Assembly: GCA_963575645.1 (NCBI GenBank)
Contig: OY754470.1
Location: forward strand, 28,874,501 to 28,938,500
DNA length: 64,000 bases
Direction of reading: 5' to 3'
Source: Xanthostigma xanthostigma
Lineage: Eukaryota > Arthropoda > Insecta > Raphidioptera > Raphidiidae
Positions 48,485 through 59,833 of this stretch are shown here, piece by piece. Numbering within the stretch: the stretch's first letter is position 1; every line of letters begins with the position of its first letter. Made by a program: the position numbers and the translations under genes. The notes under the pieces are model-generated. The model was given only the letters and a program-made list of their open reading frames with translations, had not been told where the DNA came from and ran no database searches.

Positions 48485-49334
48485 TAAATTGGAATAATAA
48501 ACGACACAATATTGAACAGTAATATAATATTCTGACGACAATGAAATCAAGCTTCCATTACATGATTCAATTATCATTATTATTATTTTCTGTTAAAACA
48601 ACAATTTAAAATAAATTCTGTGTAAAAACAGTTCTAATATTAATTGCTTGCCTTTCATTTTTGTAGATCTCCCGCAATGTTTTATTCCTAAATTTTTAAA
48701 TTAAAATAAATATATATACTTTTTTCTTATACTTTTTTATTTTTATCTGGGGGAAAATTAAAACCTATAAAATTAAAGTACAGTGTCAAACAAGTTTTTG
48801 AAATATCACACCACTCGTTTTATAAACGCTTGTAATCGACACGGTACAAATACCATCCAAAACCAGTAATTGTCAAACTTTTACTTTAGATATGCTTTAG
48901 TTATCAAAAGCAGAACAGATCACTTTTAAATCGAAAAAAAATTAAAACGCAATTTTAGTTCTGGATTAATGTTTGTGAGAGTATCATTCGAAGTGTAGGA
49001 AAAAAATCCGTTATTAGCACATTAAGTCCATATCATTCAATTTTAGAACCAAAAAGGTTTTTATCACTCTTGAAGCTCATAAAAATCTCAGTGAAATATT
49101 TTTTGTATACCATTATTCGCTATAGAACTTAAGGTCGCGGCTATTCCTTGAATGTCTGCCGTATTTAGATGCTAGATTTCAACTCAATATTTCATATTTT
49201 TGTAAAAACTACAAACATTTCCACGTTTATTTCTGAATAGATTCCCTAGCAATTAAAGCTACTGGTTAGATGTTTTAACAGACTTCAAAAAAGAGAAGTT
49301 CATATATATGTTCGACACACATATATATTTTTCT

Positions 49335-49620
49335 ATGAAGTCTGTGACCAGGAAACCTAGCTTCCTATGCTTGCCGTGTTTCGAGACGGACCGTTTTCTG
49401 GCGCACGCGAGATGGCACTGTTATCACTACCTGGGAAAACTTCGGTTCTTTCCGCCTATTTTCGTCATAGTTACCAAAGTTGTTTAACTTCACAGACACT
49501 ACACACATATAAGACATGAACGTGTGTGAGTTACTAAGTAGCTGACGCCATATTAGTTCCATGCGACAGATACCGATCCGCCACTACGCTCGAGCTGGGT
49601 CCCCTGGTTACAGACTTCAT
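49335..49620. mobile_element. TIR element, 286 bp
   Basis: ATGAAGTCTGTGACCAGG and CCTGGTTACAGACTTCAT are inverse with one mismatch. The interior is less A+T-rich than its surroundings and shows a minus-strand 65-codon frame without motifs. Confidence 0.65.
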
Positions 49621-49639
49621 GGTTCAGCCATAACATTTC

Positions 49640-51004
49640 AAGAGGTTAACCTATTTTAAAAATGTCGACGCCCTTTTGCTCAGAATGTTTCCTGTCTGAG
49701 GCACGCATTTTGAATATTATTTTAAATGAAAATAAGTAATTATTTTTTAAGACTGAAATTTAACACACATGTTTTCGAACATAAAAACTGCAATATGCGG
49801 AATGATCTTATTGTGACAGACTTGGTAAGCTTCGATATAGTTTTTTATTGCACGACCCTGTTTACTGCCATTAAATTGGCGTCTGTATTCTGAATTTGCA
49901 ATATATACAATAATGTGCAGTTTTTGCTATACAATATGTACAAAATAAAACATATCGCGTCGCAGAATATTGAAGTTGTATATTTGCAAATAAATACATA
50001 ACTTTTTTGATAATTTCTAAATATTTTATTACAGAGAATTTCATAAAAAGTGATAATCAATATTTATTTCGAAACATATCTTTTCTAAAAAGGAACCTTA
50101 AAAAAGGTTAATATTTATTTTATTATCTTCATTATTTACTATAGATTTTCATGTTTTTATTTTGTCGATTAATTGTTTTGTAGTACGAAACTCAAAACAG
50201 GATTTTAACCAAAACGTTTACACTAAATACATTCGAATTAAAAAATGAATTATTTTGATATTCAACGAAGGAACAGATTGTTTGGTGTGTATTCATATTT
50301 AATTACACATTTGCGTTTGTAATATTTTTCGCGTTATTTTGTAAATTACTATTTTTTTCTGGAATTGAGGTACAATTTAACCATCGGTATCCAGTTAATA
50401 AAAAAATGTCAATGAAGTTAGGTGGTGCACCTCAGTCAGTATGAATTTTCATTCTTTTTTGTGCACACGCAAAAAGGTACGCATTTAACACGAAAAAATA
50501 TGCAATAAACTCCTAAACTTTATTATATCTTGTTTGAAATGATTTATAGGTATTTTTATTTTTATATGTTGTAGGTTATATTAAAAACATAAGATCATGA
50601 AAACTGTTGTTTACGCGCTACCAACTGTATAGTATATTTTGAAGAAAAAAATTAAAAACTCGGTATTTAAGAGTGCATAAGCAGTTTCAACATTTATACT
50701 ATTGCGATTAAATTTAAAAAAAGACTGGAAAACATGTACAATTTACAAGTACAGTTTACAAAATCCATATGTCTAATTATACAGTGTGTTCACCGAAAGT
50801 GACAACAATGAATAATTCGTGTATCATACTAGATACAAAAAAAGTCTACACAATTTGTTGTTCAACTCGAGATTTACTATCGGAAACTGCTGTGTAGGTA
50901 AATTTAAGAAAACATGCATTTTTTTCAAATAACAACACATTTTTTTAGATGTTCGAAATCTTCTTTTTTTCTCTATAAATTCATATAATCTTCATATGGT
51001 TACA
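49640..51004. other. A+T-rich DNA, nothing recognised
   Basis: No repeat copy or gene was recognised. Confidence 0.4.
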
Positions 51005-51252
51005 TCTATACCTACTAATATATAAAGCTGAAGCTTGTTTGGTTGAACGCGCTAATCTCAGAAACGACTGGATCGAATTTAAAAAAAAATTGAGAAAGTC
51101 TATAGACTATATAATATCACGCTACGACCAATTGGAGCGGAACATCAATGAAAAATGTTGCAGGATGTATCTCAAAATTAGTCCGTCTGACAAATATTAT
51201 CAGGTGAAATGCCTTAACTAAATATTGCAATATTAGCGCCTCAAGTTCACAA

Positions 51253-51325
51253 GCCCGGATAGCTCAGTCGGTAGAGCATAAGACTCTTAATGCCAGGGTC
51301 TTGGGTTCAAGCCCCACGTCGGCGA
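51253..51325 (+). tRNA. tRNA-Lys(CUU) pseudogene carried by Helitron
   Basis: GCCCGGATAGCTCAGTCGG, the loop CTCTTAA (anticodon CTT) and TTCAAGCCCCAC match animal tRNA-Lys(CUU) as I know it. The anticodon stem TAAGA/TGCCA pairs at only two positions, and the acceptor's first two pairs fail. The A and B boxes remain. It was copied with the Helitron, since the same damage is in 55066-55138. Confidence 0.8.
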
Positions 51326-51579
51326 ATATATTTTATTTTTTTATTTTCTACATTGCTTTCTTCTAAGGCTTACATTTCAATTTTATTTAATTTTATTACG
51401 ACTAATTAAAATTAAATAAATCTAATTAATAGCTCATTTAAAAACTGTAGGTACCTATATATAGGTACCTTTATAAAAATAATTTTCCTAGAGTATTTTC
51501 AATTAAATATTTATTATATTTTATTAATTACAGTAATTATTGTTTTAAAAGAAATTTATTACTTAAGAAAAGTATATTC

Positions 51580-52795
51580 AAGGCAATGGTGCGTATTTCA
51601 ATCGGTGGAAAGCAACCGGATGACTCTTGGTATTTGAGTTCCTGAAGCAATTTGGAAACTTTTTTGTTCAGTACCTCATAACCCCAAAATGGAAGGAATC
51701 GGAGAAAAGGGGGAGGGGGGTCAAAACGTAAAAAAAAATTGTTTAGAAACCAAATGGAAAGGCGGTAGCATTAAAGTACGTGTACTCACTATTGATTAAA
51801 AAAATTGTCATCCGAAACGTGCGGACGGTTTGCGCGAACCGATTTTTTGAAAATCGGAAAAAAAAATTGTGTCGCAACCGGTTGAGATTTTGAGGAAAAT
51901 TCTTGTTTTTGTTCAGAGACGCTGTAAAAAAATTGTCATCCGTTTCTGCTGGACGGATTTTGAGGAATTAAAGGTTTGAGTGGCGAAAATTCTCGATTTT
52001 TCACTAGCTTTTTTCAAAAATCATAAAAAAATTGCTAAAATTGTTAAAAACGGATGACGTTTCTTATACATGTTCTCAGAGGGTCCAACTATAATATGTA
52101 TCAATGTCATCCGTTTTTATAACATTTAACCCCATTTTTCAACCCCTTACTTTTGTGCGATATTAATCTGAATATTGAGGTTAGACTCGTTTCTGATGGC
52201 ATACAGATAACGTACAATATTATCAACCCCTTTAGGGGTTGAAAAATGGGGTTAAATGTTATAAAAACGGATGACATTGATACATATTATAGTTGGACCC
52301 TCTGAGAACATGTATAAGAAACGTCATCCGTTTTTAACAATTTTAGCAATTTTTTTATGATTTTTGAAAAAAGCTAGTGAAAAATCGAGAATTTTCGCCA
52401 CTCAAACCTTTAATTCCTCAAAATCCGTCCAGCAGAAACGAATGACAATTTTTTTACAGCATCTCTGAACAAAAACAAGAATTTTCCTCAAAATCGCAAC
52501 CGGTTGCGACACAATTTTTTTTCCGATTTTCAAAAAATCGGTTGGCGCAAACCGTCCGCACGTTTCGGATGACAATTTTTTAATCAATAGTGAGTACACG
52601 TACTTTAATGCTACCGCCTTTCCATTTGGTTTCTAAACAATTTTTTTTTACGTTTTGACCCCCCCCTTTTCTCCGATTCCTTCCATTTTGGGGTTATGAG
52701 GTACTGAACAATAAAGTTTCCAAATTGCTTCAGGAACTCAAATACCAAGAGTCATCCGGTTGCTTTCCACCGATTGAAATACGCACCATTGCCTT
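51580..52795. mobile_element. 1.2-kb palindrome in Helitron copy 1
   Basis: Arms of about 579 bp begin AAGGCAATGGTGCGTATTTC and meet around a spacer at 52159-52216. They are nearly exact, with minor length changes. No transposase. No clear duplication. Confidence 0.85.
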
Positions 52796-52968
52796 AACTA
52801 GTATAAATACTGCTTTTGAACGACAAAAACTTTTGAACGGTAACTTCGATCATTATGAAGTTTGGACACAACATTCATCTCGGTAAACTAAGATGAATGT
52901 GCGTACTCATGTGCCTCCTTTTCCCATTCGTTCTTTTGCACTCGGGTGAAACCGGGCGGGACCGCTAG

Positions 52969-53187
52969 TTAGAAAATATTTGAGGAAAACGTTATCAATT
53001 TATTAATTAATTAATACACAGTAATAAGTATTTTTCATAGCATTCCACACATCTGCAAATTATTAAAAATAATTAATTATTACTGTATATTTTACGTTTC
53101 AGGTTTCAAATTTTTAAGATAGGATGGAGTCGCCAAGTTTAGTACCAAATTTCATTTTTCTAGCCGTGCTACTTTAGATTATATTAG
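52969..53187. other. A+T-rich DNA between Helitrons
   Basis: No feature was seen. Confidence 0.5.
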
Positions 53188-53337
53188 GTGTGTTCCGAGC
53201 AGCCAGCCAACGAAGACGAAACCGTCACCCGCATGCGCAGTAGCTAAAACGAAACTATTCTGTTTTGGAACGCGTTTTAGGTAACTACGCATGGCGGTGA
53301 CGGTTTCGTGTTCGTTTGCTGGCTGCTTGGAACACAC
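53188..53337. mobile_element. 150-bp MITE with about 60-bp TIRs
   Basis: GTGTGTTCCGAGCAGCCAGC and GCTGGCTGCTTGGAACACAC are inverse, and GAAACCGTCACC and GGTGACGGTTTC continue the arms. It lies between the two Helitrons. Confidence 0.8.
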
Positions 53338-53632
53338 GCAAAGTTTATTGATTTCGGTACTCACTGACGCCATCAAAAGCGAAGTTAAACTTCTATATCG
53401 GTATGTAATATTATCCTACAAGAGAATTGAAATCTCATCTTAAATATTTCATACTAGCGGTCCCGCCCGGTTTCACCCGGGTGCAAAAGAACGGATGGGG
53501 AAGGAACGGACATGAGTACGCACATTCATTTTAGTTTACCGAAATGAATGTTTTGTCCAAACTTCATAATGATCGGAGTTACCGTTCAAAAGTTTTTGTC
53601 GTTAAAAAGCAGTATTTATACTTTTTTTAATA

Positions 53633-54847
53633 GTTTAGTCAATGAATGCTCATAAGGGGCATCTAGATGGAAAAGTCGAAAGCAGAACATTTGACTTAGG
53701 AACTTTGTTTGGACTAGTTAGGAGATAAACATACTAAAAGTCCTTACCCCTCCGAGGTACGCCCGAAGGGGGGGAGCACAAAGAAGGTCCCGTTTTTTGG
53801 TATTTTGCTTTCATTTCGAAAACGGTACGTCGTACGAAATTTTGTTGGAATACATAATGAAAGCTGATAAAATTCTCTACAACTTTAGCTTTCACACTTT
53901 TTATCTATCTCCAATCTTTGCCTAGCTATGAGCTCCGAAAAATGGTCGATTTTCAAAAATGTGGTAAATTCTCTGTAGCACATTGTAACAATACGAATTT
54001 GTCAAAATCATTTCGTATCGCTCATCCAAACTATTAAAAACACCCACACACTATTAAAAAATAACATAAGCTTTAACCTATTGAAGGCCCTGGGCACATT
54101 AGGATTATGGGGCCCCTATGACCTTAACAGAGCACTATTTTGTTAGAATAGACAAAGAAAATAGATAAACAAGGTTCTAGATTCTAAGTCGAGGAATGTG
54201 ATATAAAATGCATATATTTAAAAGGATCACGTTCCCAATTTTAACATGAAGGACACAAAAAAAATAAGTATATGAAAAATAGTTCACTGATGATTTTTGT
54301 TTAAAACAGTTTGGGTACTTAGTATACCATTAAACTAGGGGGTCCCTATCGATCGAGGGGCCCTGGGCACGTGCCAGAGTGCCCAGTGGGAAAGAGGGCC
54401 CTGTGTGGAGGTACTCCCAGCTTATGTTATTTTTTAATAGTGTGTGGGTGTTTTTAATAGTGTGGATGAGCGATACGAAATGATTTTGACAAATTCGTAT
54501 TGTTACAATGTGCTACAGAGAATTTAACACATTTTTGAAAATCGACCATTTTTCGGAGCTCATAGCTAGGCAAAGATTGGAGATAGATAAAAAGTGTGAA
54601 AGCTAAAGTTGTAGAGAATTTTATCAGCTTTCATTATGTATTCCAACAAAATTTCGTACGACGTACCGTTTTCGAAATGAAAGCAAAATACCAAAAAACG
54701 GGACCTTCTTTGTGCTCCCCCCCTTCGGGCGTACCTCGGAGGGGTAAGGACTTTTAGTATGTTTATCTCCTAACTAGTCCAAACAAAGTTCCTAAGTCAA
54801 ATGTTCTGCTTTCGACTTTTCCATCTAGAATTATTCGTTGCTTAAGC
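53633..54847. mobile_element. 1.2-kb palindromic TA element, copy 2
   Basis: An inverse copy of 35954-37166, with TA on both sides (53631-53632 and 54848-54849) and the same central insertion (about 54070-54420). Very few differences from copy 1 suggest recent mobility. Confidence 0.88.
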
Positions 54848-55065
54848 TATAAGTAATAAATTTCTTTTAATATAATAAATATTTAATTGAAAACACTGTA
54901 GGAAAATTATTTTTATATAGGTACCTATAGCTGTAACAGTTTTCAAATGAGCTATTAATTAGATTTACTTATTTAATTTTAATTAGTCGTAATAAAATTT
55001 AAAAAAATTGAAATGTAAGCCTTCGAAAAAAGCAATCTAGGAAATAAAAAAAAATAAAAATATAT

Positions 55066-55138
55066 TCGCCGACGTGGGGCTTGAACCCTAGACCCAGGCA
55101 TTAAGAGTCTTACTCTCTACCGACTGAGCTATCTGGGC
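55066..55138 (-). tRNA. tRNA-Lys(CUU) pseudogene, second copy
   Basis: On the minus strand GCCCAGATAGCTCAGTCGG, the same CTCTTAA loop and TTCAAGCCCCAC. It shares the TGCC in the anticodon stem with the first copy, plus private changes. It is not expected to be a working tRNA. Confidence 0.8.
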
Positions 55139-55423
55139 TTCTGAACGTGACGCGCTATTATTGGAATATTTAGTTAAAGCATTTCACCTCATAATATTTG
55201 TCGGACGGACTAATTTTGAGATACATCTTGCAACATTTTTCATTGATGTTCCGTTCCAATTGGTCGTAGCGTAATATTATATAGCCTATAGCCTTCCTCG
55301 ATAAATGGGCTATCCAACAAAAATTTTTTTTCAATTCGAACCAGTAGTTTCTAGATTAACGCGTTCAACCAAACAAAGAAACAAACAAACTCTTCAGCTT
55401 TATATATTAGTATAAAGTATAGA

Positions 55424-56091
55424 TAAAAAATGAAGCCAAGCCTCGCGTTGATATCCCACTAAAAACAAATGTGAAAAGCTCGAAACAAAAAAGAATGAAA
55501 ACCTAAATTGGCAAGTTTACACTTATTTTATTTATTTATTTACTTATTTATATACTTCAAAAAAACAAGACGTAATTATGTTTTATATTACAAATAAACG
55601 AGTTGTGTCTGAAAACTTGTAAGTGTACACTTGGCACCCTTTTATATCTCAAATCTTTTTTGTACCTATGCTTTTCACATTTCTGTTTTAGTGGGATATC
55701 AACGCAAACTTGACTACATTTTTTACACGAAATACTTTTGATGGTAACTACAGTCGTCGCGCGTTTGTGAGTAATTTATGTAAAAAATTTTAAAAACCTT
55801 CAACATAATAATCCTTCAGTAATCCGTCTTCTACCAGCGGGTTCGGTTTGCAAAGGTTTGTACTTTCTACTTAGTTAACGCAAAGATTTTAGGACTTAAG
55901 CCTAAAATTAAAAGGGATTCACGAACTCACCAAACAACTATCTATATAACTGATAGAAGACATATTATTTAATTCTATCTGAAGGGCTATATGTAGGAAT
56001 TTTTTTAGTATTTTTTTTTTATTTTAATTTAAAATGAGATTTTATTTTATTACTGAACAGTAAACTAAGCATGCAATATCGCGTGGCTTCC
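55424..56091. other. A+T-rich DNA with a weak inverted pair
   Basis: Near 55433-55530 and 55610-55720 are inverse phrases (GTTGATATCCCACTAAAA and TTTAGTGGGATATCAACG), arms about 100 bp long, possibly another worn foldback of about 290 bp. Confidence 0.55.
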
Positions 56092-56094
56092 TAA

Positions 56095-56518
56095 AGGCCG
56101 GTGCACACGACGCTGGTTTTGCCGTATGAAACAATGCTGGGACTTGTGTTGGCTGCCGTGCGGGTTACGAAGATGGAAATGACGTCACTGCGGGTTCGCC
56201 TGCGAGCTCTCAAAATTGATTTCAAACTGAGAACTGGGGTATTTTTCTTGCTTGGTCATCTGTTTGTTCTGAGCAAGAACCAATCAGGAAACAATTGTCA
56301 AGTGGGCGCCATGGTCAAATGCCCACAAATAAACACTGCGTCATAGTGTTGTTTCTGTTCAGAGACAATAAACGTTCAATTTTGTAAATATTTAAACTGT
56401 CACTGCGCGCTCAACAGACCCATCGTGTGAAGTGAACATATAAAAGCCATCACAAAAACCAACGCTTAAAAACTAGCAAGGAATCTAACGGCAAATCCAG
56501 TCTCGTGTGCAGCGGCCT
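56095..56518 (+). mobile_element. Harbinger-like MITE, copy 5
   Basis: TAA lies at 56092-56094 and 56519-56521, a clean 3-bp duplication. The ends are AGGCCGGTGCACACGA and TCGTGTGCAGCGGCCT. 424 bp, conserved GATGGAAATGACGTCA. The 81-codon plus frame is not conserved in other copies. Confidence 0.9.
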
Positions 56519-57102
56519 TAAGTGACAGAAATATTTATTATTTTTTTTTTGTATACTGCAACTTTCCTCAAAAACGTTCTAGCGTACAAAGAAAATCGGC
56601 CCACCTATTTGCGAAAAGTGGGTTTGAAAGGCTAGATTTAAAAACAAAAATATCTCTCTAGTGATTTTAATACAGCTTTAAGAAGATATTAGTTCATAAA
56701 TTTAATTTACAGATATCTCTAATAATATCTAAATAATTTATTCTGAAAGTCATAACTTTAGTAGAATCGATTCACACTGCAAACCAAACAAATCTTTAAT
56801 AAAAATGAAAGTAGGCCGGAATTCATTTAAGTCAATATTTGAGCAAAGTATTCATTGAAACGTTTTTATATTTTCAGTCTCTAAACACTGCATCGGATAT
56901 ATAAAAAGGGATGTATGAAAGTGAAAAAAAGAATGTGCAACATAAAGCAGCACTCACGCTACAATTTTTTTAATTAATGCAAAGCAATGAAGCTATTAAT
57001 TACATGCAAAGAAAACGTGTGCAAATCAAGTGTTGATTTATACTGAAATGAAATGAATGCATCTAATAATTTACTGTATACTCGTGTATAATTATACAGA
57101 AT

Positions 57103-57215
57103 CTATCCACCACCCGCAGCTCCACGCGCGATTGTGATGAAACAACGTTACATACGACAGTAGTAGAGCCTCCGGCTCCACCGTATTATAGTGTAATTTG
57201 TTGGCCATTTATCGG
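57103..57215 (-). repeat. Dispersed repeat F fragment
   Basis: It shares GCGCGATTGTGATGAAACAA-like and GAGCCTCCGGCTCCA phrases with 35603-35925. Confidence 0.45.
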
Positions 57216-57251
57216 ATGTCTGCAATTTTTTTTTTATTCATAGAATAAATA

Positions 57252-57362
57252 TTTAATCTTCAATAAATAAAATTACCGATCAATTTTTCAGACAATTATA
57301 TGAACAAAAAATATATAAATTCAATACATTAACGTTTCGGTCCGGATTTGGACCTTATTCAT
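57252..57362. mobile_element. Foldback family A, one arm
   Basis: It contains CTTCAATAAATAAAATT and the minus-strand motif with hairpin GGTCC/GGACC followed by GAAACGTT. The other arm is absent. Confidence 0.75.
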
Positions 57363-57870
57363 AAAAATTTGTTTTGCGGCTCTCACTTTAATAGCTGCGT
57401 CATCTTAAATTCGATTTTTCATCTTACAAAGAGAAATGACTGAAGTAAAACTTCCTCAAAAAGTAGGTATATCTAACCGAAGGCGATTTTATTCGTCAGT
57501 ATTTTATTTCTTATGTCACTTTGTATTTTCTGTAAGCCATCTTTTACACATATACTATATTGTTACAAGCACATAATGTAGGATAGACTGTCAAGTGAAG
57601 GGTATATTTATATTTAAAGAATTGTACTGTAAATATTTTTATTCCCCAAAACAAGCATTTTTTTAAATAAGTTATTAAAAAGAAAACAGAGACTTTATAA
57701 ATGATTTGATGAAGAGGCGAATCCACATAGGAACTAATAAGGCTTAAGCCCTGAGCCCGCAAGTGTCAAATTATTACCAGAATTTTTAAGACACCTTGAT
57801 ATTATGGTATGATAAAATTATTCGGGATACAAGGCTAAATATAAAAACAATTCTTATTCACTAGAACATC

Positions 57871-58710
57871 ATTTAATCGTCAACGTTTCGGCAGAAATTC
57901 ATGGCTTCTTCAGTAACAATGCAGTTAACAATAAAACAGACATTGAAAAATTAAGCAAAGTGTATGCCAACATCCTAAAATAAAATATCCAATGTAAACA
58001 GACATTTTAATAATTTTAGAATTTTTAATTTTTGAAGGACGAATTTAATATAAAGGTTAAAAAGGTTAAAAATACATATAATATATGTATATCAAATAAT
58101 ACGATTTTAATTTTAATTTTAGAATCTCAAAATTTTTTAGAAAGAAAGGATATATTTTTATAATTTTTTAAATAGATCTTTTAAAGTTTTTATTATTTTT
58201 ATTATTTATTAAGTTTAGTTTTAAAAAAAGTTTTTAATGTTTGATATTAATGTTTTTAAATTATTTTATGTCTTGAATTTTATTTTTATGACTTTTTACT
58301 AGACATTTTTAAGGTAAGCCGAATAAGTATTTATTTGATATACAAATTTTTATTTTTTTTTTTTGACGTGATAACGTCTTATAAATTGATGAAACACCAG
58401 CTGCACGCACGAAAAATTGTAACGCCGTAACGTTCCGCCTGACCCTGTGCCTGCAAGCGAGAGCGCAATATAAGCGATAGGGAAGCACGATCGGCCCAAG
58501 TTTGACAGCTACTAAAATTTAGGTTATGTATTATTAAATATAATATTCGAGCGGAATACGTTATCACGTAAAACTATCGTCCGTAAACCGACTTTACAGA
58601 CAACCAATTTTTTTTATTTTAAGTTATTGGTTTAGATGTGTAGGGTTTTACTTATTTGTTATAGGTCCTGAAGAAGCCATGAATTTCTGCCGAAACGTTG
58701 ACGATTAAAT
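57871..58710. mobile_element. Foldback family B
   Basis: Ends ATTTAATCGTCAACGTTTCG and CGAAACGTTGACGATTAAAT are inverse. Each arm has CTGAAGAAGCC...GCCGAAACGTT (plus strand 58668-58699). The motif's hairpin is weak here. The A+T-rich interior holds element E at 58365-58606. No clear target duplication. Confidence 0.75.
58365..58606 (-). mobile_element. Element E, short copy
   Basis: It is inverse to the outer parts of 25877-26898, with GACGTGATAACGTC and CGACTTTACAGACAACC ends, but lacks about 780 internal bases. T-rich runs flank both sides. Confidence 0.7.
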
Positions 58711-58719
58711 ATTTTAGAT

Positions 58720-59833
58720 CCAAATTTAAAAACTATTAATCGACCAAAAAGGGGACCCCGCTGTGTTTCAATAAGCCCTAGGCCCCGAAAAACATAAATC
58801 CGTCCCTGGATGAGAGATTTGAATAAACTAAATTTTTAACTAGTTAGAGAGTCAGCTTATTCATAGTACGGCACTGCGTAAAGTAAAATGTAGTGAGCTG
58901 AGCGAAAAATCCCACGCACACTCTTAAATATCACACTTGCTTTAATAAAGCACGATTCAAACGATTACCCCATTTCCATACTCACATACGTCTCGTGTCT
59001 CGTAACTGGAAAAATTTAAAAAAGGAATATCCATATTCTTACATATAGTTTTTATATTTACCACCTTATTTATAATCTAAAATCTAAATGAATGTTTTAT
59101 TTACACGATGACTCGTGTATCCTGGTTTACGTCGGTACAAAATTCAGTTTTCAAAATGGCGAATTATAAATTTTATATTAAAATACTAAGCTAATATATT
59201 TGATTTCAAAAGAGGAACATATTATGTCAATACCAAAATTATTTGCGTAAACTATATATAAATTATTTAATTGCAAATGTTTGATTAAGAAGTCTTCTTT
59301 TACATTGCGTAGAAAAGATTTCAATAGAAATATGAACAGCGTGTTAATGAAAAGAGGGAGCTGCAGCAGAAAAAACTTATTTATGTGGTTAACTAACCAC
59401 AGTGGGCATCTTTACAAGTAATGATTTAATTTGTCAAAGGCCTCGATAATTAGTACTATTTCATGAAAAGGACTAATTTGTTTAGTTTTATTTTTCTTCA
59501 CAGTCAAGCTAATTATATGAATGCCAATGGACAGTGTGTTAAAATTGCTTCAGTGAAAACCTTAAGAGGGTTCTAGCATCCTGCCTCCCCCTTTCAAGTG
59601 TTTTACACGCTCTCTCGATCGTTTTTTTGAACCGAGAACAGAACTAAAGCTAATCGTGCTCTCTTGGAGCACTGTAGATCAAATTAAAAAAAAATATTTT
59701 ATTTCAGACAACCTTTCAGAATCTTAGAAGATTAAAAAGTTTCCATTATTTTTAAAAAGTGCTAATTGCGTAGATGCATCTTTTTGAAATCAAAAGTCAG
59801 AACAGATCGTCTAAGTTCAAAAATAAAAGCGTA
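58720..59833. other. Unassigned DNA
   Basis: No gene or repeat was recognised, apart from short A/T runs. Confidence 0.35.

Larger units (their letters stand above)
51005..52968 (+). mobile_element. Helitron with captured tRNA-Lys, copy 1
   Basis: A precedes TC at 51005-51006; CTAG at 52965-52968 is followed by T. The terminal hairpin is GGGTGAAACCGGGCGGG. Both ends match 47454-47799. Extra internal DNA of about 550 bp includes a tRNA-Lys-like sequence in the same orientation as the Helitron. A 1.2-kb palindrome is nested at 51580-52795. Confidence 0.9.
53454..55423 (-). mobile_element. Helitron with captured tRNA-Lys, copy 2
   Basis: On the minus strand TC at the 55423 end follows A, and CTAG at 53454-53457 is followed by T. 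It matches copy 1 along its own parts, including the tRNA and the ATAAATACTGCTTTT segment. A different palindrome (53633-54847) is nested close to the homologous position. Confidence 0.9.

Noticed and set aside
51253-51325. Functional tRNA-Lys gene
   Set aside because: Anticodon and acceptor stems are badly mispaired and the same damage is in the second Helitron copy.
56101-56346. 81-codon frame in MITE copy 5
   Set aside because: It lies wholly in a non-coding MITE, and other copies do not keep the frame.
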